Shown: piece by piece, positions 18,126 to 29,600 of the stretch | Position numbering within the stretch: position 1 is the first letter of the stretch | How the letters are laid out: each line of letters starts with the position of its first letter | Assembly: GCF_001557535.2 (NCBI RefSeq) | Contig: NZ_CP014308.1 | Span: 729,819-793,818 of the forward strand | Source: Burkholderia sp. PAMC 26561 | GTDB taxonomy: Bacteria; Pseudomonadota; Gammaproteobacteria; Burkholderiales; Burkholderiaceae | Length of the DNA stretch: 64,000 nucleotides | Reading direction: 5' to 3' | Made by a program: the position numbers and the translations under genes | Notes under the pieces: generated by a model | What the model was told of the DNA's origin: nothing | What the model saw: the letters and a program-made list of their open reading frames with translations, nothing else | Databases searched by the model: none

Positions 18126-20146
18126 TTATTGGACCGGCCTTTCCGTGAACTCCTTAATCCATGCAATCATCACGTCAACGTCCTTCTCCAACACATCGAT
18201 ATCCGGACATTCGGCGGGAAGCTCGGTAGATTGCGAATGCTCGAAGACCGAATAGCGTGTCATTAGGTCGTCGATCAGGGCGCAGTCATCCGGTTGAATC
18301 TTCGAGAGCGTACTGATTCTGTTCTGTGTTGTTACACTGCGCCGAAACCTAACCAATACATCGTTCAGAAGTACCGTCTCAACGCACCGCTCGACGAGGA
18401 TTCGGACGTCGCTACATATACCTTTTACCTTTTCCTCGTACCCTGCCACATCCGCGTCATCGTGCAGCTTCCGAAGTTGCTTCAACGACTCGTTACGAAT
18501 GCGATTCAGGGCCTTATCCGGCTTGGCGTCTCTGATATTGATGTCGGCTATTAGTCCGACTGTCTTGCCTAGGCGGCGGAGAGAAAGCGAGTTGAGTTCG
18601 ATTGGTATCGGCTTTTTTGCTAGCTTGGCCTTGTCTTGTAACTTTTTCACCAATGACTCGACCTGAGCCACCAAAGACAGCCTGTGAGTGAAAATAATCA
18701 CCTGACGCTCTTGGGCCAGGTCGACAAGCCGCTTGACCACATGCTCTTCGAAGTCTTGGTCGAGCGAAGAAATCGGGTCGTCGAAAACGAAAGGTGTCGG
18801 TTGACCCGACCCAGAAATATCAGCTAAGAATGCCGCCATGGCGATGATTCGTCGTTCACCCTCACTCAGGACCGCCTCTGCCTTCACGCCGTCGCCAGTA
18901 TCTTTTAGCGTGAGCGAAAACGTGACTTTGCCCTTGCCCTGCTGCTTACTCCTGGGTTCGATGGGGATTCGTGAACCGTTGAGAGCCTTCAGTTCTTGCT
19001 CGAAGCGTTCTTGATACCCACTTCGCAGCTCCAGTTCCGCCAGCTCGGTGTTCTTCTTGGTCAACGCGGTCGTCGATGCCAGAGAAACTCCCTTCTGGAG
19101 TATCGCAAGCGTGTCCAAGCGCTTGACCTCAATTCGAACGGCCTCCTGCTCTCTATTTATCCATTGGCAGGCAACGAGTTCGTTCACGCGGGCCGCGAGT
19201 TCCTTACGCTTTCCGTCCTGCAGGAGTTCCTGCAGTGTCTTCTGCTCCGCGAGCAGTGCATCGGACACTACTGTGATGGGTGATTCGACAACAGACCAAT
19301 CCACGTCAGGCACCGCGTCAGCTGTCACCGCGGTATCTGCCGCGCTTCGCCGCTCTGCTACGACTGTGAGCCAGTCGGTCGCTGCCTTGTGCTCTAACTT
19401 GATGGGGGCCGTGGTGACTACCCAAGCCTTCACTTCAGGCAAGCTTGGTAAAGCCTGCTCAAGCTTCTTCAGCGCACGTTCTGCTTCCTGCGCGTCCTTC
19501 TCGAGTTCGCCCTTAACAAAGCGCTCGAAATGCGAGAGGCGGTTTTTGGCATCATCGCCTAACAATTGCTGACAGAGGACACATCGCGCGCCACCGTCTA
19601 TATTGGGGAACTCGGACTCTTTGTAAGCATGAAAAACGGAGAAATCGCGCGCTTTTTCCCACAACTCGTGCCAAGATTCCTGGCCAATCCCATCTACCGG
19701 TGAGCCAGCAAATATCTTGGCCGCATCTTCGCCAGCAGCTTTCCGTTTTCGCAGCGCGGCAGCACGCGCGCTAGCCAGCTCAGTCAGCTTGTCGTCGCCC
19801 AAGGCCGCCTTCCACGATTGAACCAACGTTTTTACGATGTCGAGGGCTGCAATCTCGCGACCGATAACCTTGAGCCTGCCTGGAATATCCTTCTCCGCAA
19901 GCGACGCTTCTCCTGCAATGCGCTCACGGTTCATTTCGTCTGTGTACATGCATGCTGAAGCGATTGCAGCTTCAGTGGTGCCCGCTTTGAGCTTTAAGGC
20001 AAACATCGCTGACGTAGTTGCCGCCAGTTCGACCGGTATAACCGGCAGCTTTGTTTGGAGCTTCTCCTTGCGCGCATCAAGCTCGACCGACACTTGGTCA
20101 CATACCCTGATGAGCGATGAGACGAAGTGAGGTCGGTCGTCAATAG
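18126..20146 (-). pseudogene. AAA_13-type ATPase, C-terminal part, cut off by IS3 element
   Basis: About 670 native residues downstream of the IS. A coiled-coil arm contains CVLCQQLLGDDAKNRLSHFE (a CxxC zinc-hook-like turn). The ABC signature is LSEGERRIIAMAAFLAD, Walker B is TPFVFDDPISSLDQDFEEH and the H-loop is QVIIFTHRLSL. This is the PF13166 (AAA_13) architecture that also includes the PrrC anticodon nuclease ATPase. The N-terminal Walker A half is at 21383-22018. The IS separates the two nucleotide-binding halves, so the protein is inactive. Proteins of this class often guard against phage; no cognate effector is adjacent apart from the plus-strand helicase gene. Native sequence resumes at about 20143 (IDDRPHFVSSL). 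Confidence 0.8.
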
Positions 20147-20160
20147 TGGAGAGCAATGGG

Positions 20161-21012
20161 TTAAGCCGCGAGTCGCGTTTTATAAAATCGCTGCACGAAG
20201 GCAGCAGGCGACAGATAGTCAAGACGGGCTTGCTTGCGTTGCCGGTTGTAGAAGATCTCGATGTATTCGGTGATGGCCTGCCGGGCCTCGGCGCGCGTCG
20301 TGAACCGGCGGTGATGCACGAGTTCGTTTTTGAGCGACCCCCAGAAGCTTTCCATCGGCGCATTATCGTAGCAATCGCCTTTGCGACTCATGGACATCGT
20401 CATGCCGAACTGCTTTGCTAGATCCCGATAGTCATGCGAACAATATTGACTGCCACGATCCGAATGTAGGATCAAACCGGCTGCGGGCCGTTTAAGTGCG
20501 ACCGCGGCAAATAGCGCCTGCATTACCAAGGTGCGGGTCATACGTTCGCTCATGGCGTAGCCGACCAGCTCGCCGTTGAACAGATCCTTGATGCCGGCTA
20601 GATACAACCAGCCCTCATCTGTCCACACGTACGTGATATCGCTCACCCAGGCCTGGTTCGGCATGCTCATGTCGAAGTTGCGTTCCAGCAAATTCGGTGC
20701 GACTGGCAAATCGTGCTTCGAATCCGTCGTGTTTCTGAACTTGCGCTTCTGCTTGCAACGCAGTCCCAGCTTGGTGCGAATGCGCCTAATGCGGTGAAGG
20801 CCAACGCACACGCCATGATCAAGCAGATCCGCCTGCAATCGCTCGCGCCCATACGTTTGCCGAGTTCGTTCGTGCGCCGCTACAATCTCGATTTCAAGGC
20901 GCGCGTTCTCTTGTGCACGTGGCGAGTCGAGCCGTCGGCGCCAAGCGTAGAAACTGCTGGCCCCTAGCTCAAACACACGGCACAGCACGGAAATCGGGTA
21001 GTCCTGTCGCAT
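20161..21012 (-). CDS. IS3-family transposase OrfB (DDE catalytic part)
   Basis: From the ATG at 21012 (MRQDYPISVLCRVFELGASS). An HTH_21-like region (YGRERLQADLLDHGVCVGLH) leads into the rve integrase core with DDE residues in SDITYVWTDEG, LILHSDRGSQYC and APMESFWGSLKNEL. It is normally made as an OrfAB fusion through -1 slippage at the run of seven A residues, minus strand, at 21066-21072. The frame stays open upstream through that slippery site. Confidence 0.93.
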   Translation of the reverse strand: MRQDYPISVLCRVFELGASSFYAWRRRLDSPRAQENARLEIEIVAAHERTRQTYGRERLQADLLDHGVCVGLHRIRRIRTKLGLRCKQKRKFRNTTDSKHDLPVAPNLLERNFDMSMPNQAWVSDITYVWTDEGWLYLAGIKDLFNGELVGYAMSERMTRTLVMQALFAAVALKRPAAGLILHSDRGSQYCSHDYRDLAKQFGMTMSMSRKGDCYDNAPMESFWGSLKNELVHHRRFTTRAEARQAITEYIEIFYNRQRKQARLDYLSPAAFVQRFYKTRLAA

Positions 21013-21032
21013 CGTTTCGATCCGGTCACATC

Positions 21033-21335
21033 TCACCGCGACTCCTTCGCGAAATAGACCGTCGCTTTTTTTAAAATATCGCGCTCCATCGTGACCGTCG
21101 CCAGCTCGCGCTTGACCCGCGCCAATTCCGCCTCCAACTCGCTCTGCGGCTTTTGCGTCTCGCCTACCTTCGTTAGCGTCCCTTTTCGCTCGGCAACGAC
21201 CCACGCGCCAAGCGTTTTAACCGACAAAGATAATCGGCCCGCAACTTCTCGCTGCGACAGTCCATCGACAAGAACGAGCTTCACCGCCTGCTCGCGAAAC
21301 TCCTTCGTGTAGCGGCCTTTCGGTCCTCGATTCAT
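21033..21335 (-). CDS. IS3-family transposase OrfA (helix-turn-helix)
   Basis: 100 residues, typical OrfA: MNRGPKGRYTKEFREQAVKL, then LVDGLSQREVAGRLSLSVKT (helix-turn-helix), LGAWVV, and a leucine-zipper-like C-terminal helix ELARVKRELATVTMERDILK. It ends just past an A-rich slippery heptamer that permits OrfAB production. Confidence 0.93.
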   Translation of the reverse strand: MNRGPKGRYTKEFREQAVKLVLVDGLSQREVAGRLSLSVKTLGAWVVAERKGTLTKVGETQKPQSELEAELARVKRELATVTMERDILKKATVYFAKESR

Positions 21336-21382
21336 TTGATCTCCATTTCGCTCATTCTACGAAACATTGATCTCCACTTTCT

Positions 21383-22018
21383 TCAGCCTATCTCAAAGCG
21401 CATGCGCGACGGCTCGTAAGTCGCCTCGTTTTTTTGACCGAAATATAAGGTCGCCACTGTCGAATCGAACACATGGAGATGCCGCAACTGCGGGACAGCG
21501 CCTCCTGGCAGCGTCCAGACTCCTTCTTTTTCCTTTTCCCCAACGGAAAGAAAAATGCGGGCGGACGGCTCCGGCTGTTCCTTGCTGAAGACGTTCCCAA
21601 GCAGGTCTTCTTTTGCACGAGAGCCACAGATTTGCTTAATCAGGCGCGCAAAGCCGCTCTTTCCTGAACCGTTCGAACCATAGACCAGAGAAATGCTGCT
21701 AGTCCCAAAGTCGATGGATGCGCCACTTCTTATTGCGTTCACGCCCGTTACATCACTGATTCGGCGAAGGCGAATAGGCGATTGGCCCTGTGCCTGAACT
21801 AGAGTTCCTGGTGCAACGGTTTCAAACTTATCTGCGCCTTGTTTTGACGCTTCAATGACGCACAAGTCTGCTAGTTCGCGGATAGCGTCCGCGTCGGGAA
21901 AGGCACGAGTCTGAATCAACTTGGCTGCGGCGGTTTGAAGCCACTTATGGCGCTCTGATAGCCATTGTTCGAAAGGGTCTAAAACAGGGCCAACTGCCGC
22001 GTCGTTAATATCGCTCAT
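21383..22018 (-). pseudogene. AAA_13-type ATPase, N-terminal part, truncated by IS3
   Basis: 211 residues carrying the Walker A loop (LVYGSNGSGKSGFARL, about 113-126). Preceding segments include PFEQWLSERHKWLQTAAAKL and the wing IRLRRISDVTGVNAIRSGAS. The last native residues are YEPSRMRF, after which three residues and a stop come from the junction. AAAGAGAG upstream of the ATG is a ribosome site. It belongs with the fragment at 18126-20146. Confidence 0.8.
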
Positions 22019-23654
22019 CTATCTCTCTTTGTTTTTATCGAGAATGTAAGCCTTGGCGACCGAATATGCTGCTACCGCGCTAGAGCACGGCAGACATCGA
22101 AGTACGGAAGGTTTATTCAACTCAGCGTCGGCGTTACCCAAGCTAGCGCTTCCCGGAATGCGCCATCAATCATATCGGGAATTTTGAGGCTTAGGTAATT
22201 CGCGCTTTGCGTGGCGTACTGTTTTCACCGCAATTTAGGAATGGGCATGTAATTCCGTAGCCCGCAACAATCTGGGTGAATCTTGGTGCTTTGTTCCGTG
22301 CAGTTCTTCCTCTCTTGCATTGGATACCCCATTCGACGGTTCGCCCACACAACATCCGGCTGATCGAGCAAGAACCTGTTACAACATTCAGTAGGGGTAT
22401 GGGCCTGTTCTCGGCGGGAGACCGACAGCGCCTTCGTTTTCACGACGGCTTATCAACTGTCGTTTCACCAGAATGCGAAGAGCAAGTCGCCCACGGTCGA
22501 TCGGCTTCCCTTTGGAAAGGTCGTCCTGGGCTTGAAGATAGAAGGCTCATGGCTTTACGTTGAGTATCCGGACGCTGACACAGGGAAAATCAAAAGCGGA
22601 TCAATTGGGCATCCAGCTCCTTCGACAACCACCCGCGCCAGTAATTTTGAGGCTTCGACCCGTGCGCTCGTGTAGTCAGATATTGCTTAATGATTCTTCA
22701 CGGTTTGCTCCGTCGCTGCGAGTTCGGCTCAACAACAGGTCAGGTCGCCATAGCTCAGCCTCAGCCGCCGTTTGTCATCCCAAGCCAGAACGTACGCGCG
22801 ATGGCGTGTAAGCAATCGCGCGGTCATCGACGGACGGAATTCGTACCGCTTTCGGCGGAATGTCGACAATGTGGATTTGCCATCGTCTGACGCGGGTCTT
22901 TCGTATTGAGTGAGATTACGTCCGGTCTTATGGCCCGCGAATAGACGGTCTCGGTATGCGTCATATAGCGAGGCTAGTCCGTGGCACTTGCAAAATGTTG
23001 TCGCCGAGCTAGTACGAGCGAAGTGAAGCAGTTCTTCCAGTTTTGCAAGTAATGGAGCGGACCGGAAGGCTGCGACCGGCTGCGTCTTCGGTCCGAAGCG
23101 AGCATATGAACTCGCGGCGCCCGAACGCGGACCGTAGTTGCAAGTGAATCGACCGCTGAAAATATGGGATATGCGAATCCGAGCGCACGGGAATATGCAT
23201 TTTCTGAGACATGGTGTGTTCCGTCGGCTGTATCGCAACTATCGTATGCCTTTTCTTACAAGTCTTGTAATGCACGCCCAAGTGTGCGGCTGCTTTGCAA
23301 GCCGTCTATACCCACAAGTCAGCCCTAATGTTCTCGGCTTTAGCGCCGATAACCAGGGTGATACGCTGTCGAGCCGAAGCATGCGTAGCGGCTCTGTCAT
23401 CCACAGAAAGTGGCGGCATTGTTTGTCTCCGGAACCTTTGAGCGAGTTGAAGATGGCATTTGTGTCCTTGCGTATTCGGCGGCCTGAATTGAATTTAGGG
23501 TAAACGCGGAGACTAGGAACAAACAGGTGTTCCTTGCCGGCGCCGATTCCATGAAAAGCCCGTATTCTGCGTGCCTTCTCGGCATATGGGTCACGGCTAG
23601 CTGACGACATAATCAAACTGATAGAAGACATACAAGCACAGCGATGGGGGCCAG
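22019..23654. other. Long non-coding or relic stretch before the helicase gene
   Basis: 1.6 kb between the divergent ATPase and helicase genes, with only one coding-like island (the SH3-like remnant, annotated separately). Other frames up to 169 codons (22729-23238, minus) have unnatural composition (Arg/Ser/Cys-rich) and look like chance. The region probably contains the helicase promoter near its right end, but no strong -35/-10 pair stands out. Confidence 0.4.
22391..22675 (+). pseudogene. Possible SH3-like domain remnant
   Basis: A stop-free frame without a credible start reads TTAYQLSFHQNAKSKSPTVD, then RLPFGKVVLGLKIEGSWLYV and EYPDADTGKIKSG. The spacing of Val, Pro-Phe-Gly, Gly-x-Trp-x-x-Val and Gly resembles bacterial SH3 (SH3b) domains. 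It ends at a TAG at 22673-22675. It probably once had an upstream part in another frame. Confidence 0.35.
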
Positions 23655-26600
23655 ATGGACGAGAGTATTGTTGAGCCGGCAGAAACGCCGGAGGAGCCGC
23701 ATTGCGTGCAGATTAAAGCCACGCTCGCTGGCAAGATAAATCTGGCCGACTTCCAGAACGCCGTCCCTATTGTCCACGAACTCTCGCTTGCCAATGAGAC
23801 CGACGACGATATCGAGCAGTTGAGGCTAACCGCATCGTCGGAACCCTCATTTTTCAAACCGAAGACGTGGCACTTGGACCATATCGCGGCTGGGACGGAT
23901 GTGCGCATTCGCGACCTCGACCTGTCGTTGGACGGGGCGCTTCTAGGTCGGTTGACCGAATCGGAACGGGCGGTCATAACCTTCAGGCTTACGACGGGGT
24001 TGGTAGAGCCTGTTGAGCTCGCCTCGCTTGAATCTACCGTTGAACTGTTGCCGCGCAATCAATGGGGCGGCCTCTCGGCTTTACCTGATATGGTCGCGGC
24101 ATTCGTTCAACCGAATGAACCAGCGATAGAGCGGGTTTTGAAGAAAGCCGCAGACGTACTCCACAAAGCCGGCAAGTCGGGCGCGATTAACGGGTATCAG
24201 GAAGGGCCGCGCCGGGCCTGGGAATTGGCTTCCGCTATATGGAGCGCAATTGGGTCGATGGGGCTCGATTATGCGGTGCCCCCGGCTAGCTTCGAACAGT
24301 TCGGACAGAAAGTACGCAGCCCCAGTCAGATTGTCGACTCGGGCCTTGGCACTTGTCTCGACCTCGCACTATTTGTGTGCGCTGCGCTTGAGCAGGCAGG
24401 ACTCAACGCTGTCCTTGTCTTTACTGACGGTCACGCGTTCCCGGGCGTCTGGCTGAAAGCGGAAGAGTTCTCGACCTCTGTTGTCGATGATGTGACTGCA
24501 CTACGCAAACGTGTGAAGCTGAAGGAAATGGTCGTATTCGAGTCGACGATGCTCACGCACCGACCTTACCCGGCTTTCAGCTTCGCCATCGGGAATGGTG
24601 ACGAGCAAATCTCCGAGGAAGCCGAACGCAGTTTTCACATGGCTGTTGACATTCGCCGCGCTCGACTGCAACGCATCAAGCCGCTTGCCAGCGAGCAGGT
24701 GGTTGAGCGAGGGACGGCTGGCACGGAAGGAACAAATTTGGAACGCGGACTTGAGGATTCTCCGGAGTTGCCAGAAGACCTGGAGAATTCTGCGGACGAC
24801 AAGGCTGTCGAACGCCCAGAGGACCGACTGATCCGCTGGCAGCGGAAGCTTCTTGACCTGTCGCTTCGAAACAACCTGCTGAGCTTCAAGGCTGGCAAGA
24901 AATCATTGAAGCTGGATGCACCTGACCCGGGTCACCTTGAGGATATTCTAGCCGAAGGTCACGTCATCAAGTTGCTTACGCGCCCGGACTTAATGGATGG
25001 GAACGACCCTCGTAGCCAGGCAATTCACGAAGCGCGTGAGCGCGAAAACATCCGGCGTTCCCACGCGTTAGATGCTTTAAAGCGCAAAGAGGTTTTTGTC
25101 GGACTGTCGCCGGACGAGATGGACACGCGACTCGTTGAGCTTTTCCGTACCTCGCGTACCAATTTGCAGGAAGGCGGCTCTAACACGTTGTACTTAGCGC
25201 TGGGCTTCCTGTCCTGGACTCGTGACGCGAAAGATGACAAGAAGTACCGGGCGCCACTTATCCTGGTCCCAGTGTCGCTTGAGCGACGCAGCGCCCGCTC
25301 CGGGTTCAGCCTCAAGTTGCACGACGACGAGCCGCGCTTCAACCCGACCCTTATCGAAATGCTGCGTCAGGATTTCGAACTGGAACTGGGCATCCAGGAC
25401 ACGGAGTTGCCGAAGGATGATTCCGGTTTGGACGTCGCGGGCATATGGAAGACGGTCTCCAGCGCTATCAAGGACATCAAGGGATGGGAAGTCGTTGAGG
25501 ACGTTGTCTTGGCTACCTTTTCGTTCGCAAAGTACTTGATGTGGAAGGATTTGACGGAGCGAACCGAGCAACTAAAGCTGAACGCGGTCGTGCGGCACCT
25601 CATCGAAACGCCGCGCGATTCCTATGAGAGCGCGGTTGAGTTTCCGGACGCGAGAAGACTCGACGTGGAGCTTCCGGTGGAGAGCACTTTCTGCCCGCTG
25701 CCGGCCGACTCGTCGCAGCTTTCAGCAGTCGTGGCAGGAAGCAAGGGGAAAGACTTTGTTCTCATCGGACCTCCGGGAACGGGGAAGAGCCAGACTATCT
25801 CGAATCTGATTGCTCAATGTCTGGCGGAAAAAAAGCGTGTGCTCTTTGTTTCGGAGAAGATGGCGGCGCTAGATGTAGTGTATCGCCGACTCGCCGAAGT
25901 GGGTCTTGGCAACTTCTGCCTCGAACTACATTCCAACAAAGCACGTAAGACGGAAGTTCTCGAACAGCTGCGTACATCGTGGGATTCTGCTGCCGCTCTG
26001 GAACCTGATGAATGGCATGCGGAAGCTGCACGGCTTGAGGGATTGCGAAATCAGCTAAATGGTTATGTCGAACGTTTGCATCTTCGATACCCGAACGGGC
26101 TAAGCGTCTACGAGGCGATTGGACGCGTCGTTGCTTGGCATGACATGCCAGTTCTACAGCTCTCATGGCCATCTGCTAGGGTTCACGATTCAGTTGCAAT
26201 GCGAACGCTGCGTGAGACGGCCGAGCTGCTGGATGTTCACGCGAAATTGATGGGAGAGGGGCAGTTGACGTCGAGCCCACTCGCTCACGTGGTTCAGACT
26301 GAGTGGTCGCCGCTGTGGCAAGCCGCGCTGCTAGATTCGGCTCGTGCCATTGGCCCGGGGGTCGCCCGTTTCGAAGCGGCAACTGAGCAACTGAGGGTCG
26401 CCATCGGTTTACCGCCACCTGTTCTCGACACCCGTGTTAGGGAAGGCCTGCGCCTCATGGCTGCGACTCTGCCGTCTGCGTCTGGGCACGATTGGCAGTT
26501 CGTTCTGCGTCCGGATGCAAAAACAATTGCAGACTATCTGCGCGTCGCGAAACCATTGGTCGAACGACACCGCGAACTGCACGCTTCACTTTCAGCGCCG

Positions 26601-29600
26601 CGGGGCAACCAGGTCTTGGAGGATGTGCGACAAGGTATCGTTCAGCTCACTCGTTATCACGAACTTCATTCGCAGCTTTCCCAGCCGTGGAACAAATCGC
26701 TAAGGTCACGGCTTTCCGCCGGCATTGAGCTGCTGCGAAAGCGCCAGGACGTGGTTGACCAACTGTCACTCAAATACAAAGACGGTATTTCGACGGCAAC
26801 GGTTCAGCAACTCCAGCTCGAGTGGCGGGAGCTGCAGGATTCGTCCTGGCCGATGAGCATGATGCGCCGCCGCTCGCTTTTGAAGAAACTCGTGGACCTG
26901 TCGACCGGCGGAGGCGAGCCCGACATTGGCGGTGACATCGAACGTCTCAAGCAGATTGATTCACTTCAAGAAGAAATTAAAGCGCTCGACGAACTGTCGT
27001 TGCCGACATCGGGCGCATGGCTGGGACTGAAGACGGAACTTGATGTCGCGCGGGCTTCCCTTGGCTTCCAAACTGCCCTCGAACAGGCTCGCATACGCGC
27101 GGCTTGGGAAGATGTTGGGCTTGACCCGGTTAGCCGGGGTCAGTGTGGCGAGACGGCGCGTGAAGACCTCGCTCGCATCAGAGAACTTCGTCAGATTGAC
27201 CAGTTAATCAATCGCCTTTCCGGACTCGAGGAACAGACAGACGGCGTTTGGGTTGGATATAAAACGGATTTGGCTGTCGCGAAGACATACGTCGTCTTTC
27301 AGGGTGCGCTGGCAGCAGCAGTGGCTAGCAGCTATTGGCAGGACGAGGACTTCAGCGTTATCGAACGCGGCAGTGCTGGTGCCGTCGCGTCGGCGGACCT
27401 CAAGAAGATGCGCGACGTGGTTGCGCTCGGTGCTCGTCTCAAGGAGTTTGACGACCTCCCCGCGAAGACCGGCGGACTATGGAACGGTCTGCAGACAAAA
27501 TTGGAGGCAATCGAACCAGCGCTTATTTTCTTCGAGGCGCTATCGGGCGCGCTTGCATTGATGGCAAATTCGCCTGATGCGCTGGCGGCGGTAAAGAGCC
27601 CGATTGCATTGCTGCTGGGCGATAGTAATGTTCTGCTTGAGCCGACGGGCGCGATTGCGGCTGCCGGGCGTATGTATGCCGAGGCACTAAAGGGGTTTAA
27701 TCAGGCAGTGACGCAATTCACAGTCGCGAGCGGCTTGCCGAGTTCTGATGTCGCGACTCTGGGTGCACTTATCCCTACCGCACTGGCCGCACGTGCAAGC
27801 GACGTCTTGGCTAGCTCGAATCGGTTGAATGCCTGGTGTGCGTGGCGTAAGACCCGCGCATCGGCTCTTGCGTTGGGGCTTGCTCCGCTCGTGGCTGGTG
27901 TTGAACAAGGCGCAGTCCGGTTGGAGCGCGTGAAGGAGGCGTTTGAGACCGATTACTGCCGATGGTGGTTGAACGCGGTCGTCGACGTCGACGACGTGTT
28001 GCGTACATTTGTTTCCGCAGAGCACGAGAAACGCATTCGGGATTTCCGTGAGCTTGATGAACGGTTCATTGGCCTAACTCAGGCATGGGTACGTGCGCAG
28101 CTGTCCGCGGGACATCCTTCACCGGACCGTGTCTCGCGAGGCTCTGAATGGGGCCTATTGCGCTACGAGATGCAAAAGAAGACTCGGCACCTGCCTCTGC
28201 GGGAATTGATGTCTCAGGCCTCGAGTGCAGTAATGCGCTTGACGCCGTGCCTTTTAATGAGCCCGTTGTCGATTGCACAGTATTTGCCAGCTGAAACAGC
28301 AAACTTTGACGTTGTCATCTTCGACGAGGCATCACAGATTCCAGTGTGGGACGCTATTGGCGCGATGGCGCGTGCGAAGCAGGTCATCATGGTTGGCGAC
28401 CCCAAACAGCTGCCGCCGACGAGTTTCTTTGACCGCGCGGAATCGGACATTGACGACACGGACGTCGAGACCGAACTGGAGAGTATTCTCGAAGAGTGTA
28501 TCGGTGCCAATCTGCCGACCATGAAGTTGTCGTGGCACTACCGTAGCCGCCACGAAAGCCTGATTGCATTCTCGAATCATCGCTACTACGACGGAGGGTT
28601 GGTGACATTCCCGAGTCCGGTCACAAACGACCGTGCTGTCAGCTTCACTCATGTTGCAAATGGTCAGTACGAGCGCGGCGGCGCGCGGACAAACAAGCCA
28701 GAAGCCAAAGCCCTTGTAGCTGACCTAGTCGGCAAGATGAAAGCACCTGGTTTCCACGACAGCGGCTTGACCATCGGTGTCGTGACGTTTAATTCTGAAC
28801 AGCAATCGCTCATTGAGGATTTGCTCGACGAAGAACGCCGCAGGGACCCCTCCATTGAGCACTTCTTTCTCGAAACGCAGCTCGAACCAGTGTTTGTGAA
28901 AAACTTGGAGAGCGTGCAGGGCGACGAGCGGGACATCATGTACTTCTCAACGACCTACGGCCCGGGGGTTGACGGAAACATGCCGATGAACTTCGGCCCC
29001 ATGAATCAGCAGGGCGGCGAGCGCCGGTTAAATGTCGCTATTACCCGTGCAAGACAGGAGCTTCGTGTTTTCAGTAGCTTCCGTCCGGAGCAGATGGACT
29101 TGTCGAGAAGCCAGGCCCTCGGGGTTCGTGACTTGAAGCACTTCTTGGAGTTCGCAGACCGTGGTGCGCGTGCGTTAGGCGAGGCCGTCGCAGGCAGCCT
29201 CGGAGACTTCGAGAGTCCGTTTGAGAAAGCAGTATCGAACGCGCTCACCGAAAGGGGGTGGACTTTGCATCCGCAAGTCGGCGTCTCTGCATTCCGGATT
29301 GACCTTGGCGTAGTCGACCCGGACGCACCTGGACGATACCTCGCCGGTGTCGAGTGCGATGGCGCGACCTATCATCGTTCGGCAACCGCACGCGACCGCG
29401 ACAAATTGCGTGAGCAAGTCTTGCGCGGGCTAGGCTGGGACATTCTGCGTATCTGGTCGACCGACTGGTGGATTGATATGCAGGGAACCCTCGAAAAGAT
29501 TCATCGCCAGCTTGAGGAACTGCTCGCCGAACAGCGGGCGAAGCGAGCGCAGACCGAGCAGGAGGCGACAGTCCTTGCGGAGCAGGTCATCGCGGACGTT

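Larger units (their letters stand above)
20147..21376 (-). mobile_element. IS3-family insertion sequence
   Basis: About 1.23 kb carrying orfA and orfB. The ends form inverted repeats: inward from 20147 TGGAGAGCAATG, and inward on the minus strand from 21376 TGGAGATCAATG (11 of 12 match). I do not see a convincing 3-4 bp target duplication (flanks AATAG and CTTTC), so a flank deletion or misjudged end is possible. It sits inside the AAA ATPase gene and has separated its Walker A half from its Walker B half. Confidence 0.85.

Noticed and set aside
22729..23238. A 169-codon minus-strand frame in the gap before the helicase gene
   Set aside because: Cys/Arg/Ser-rich composition, no ribosome site and no motif; probably chance.
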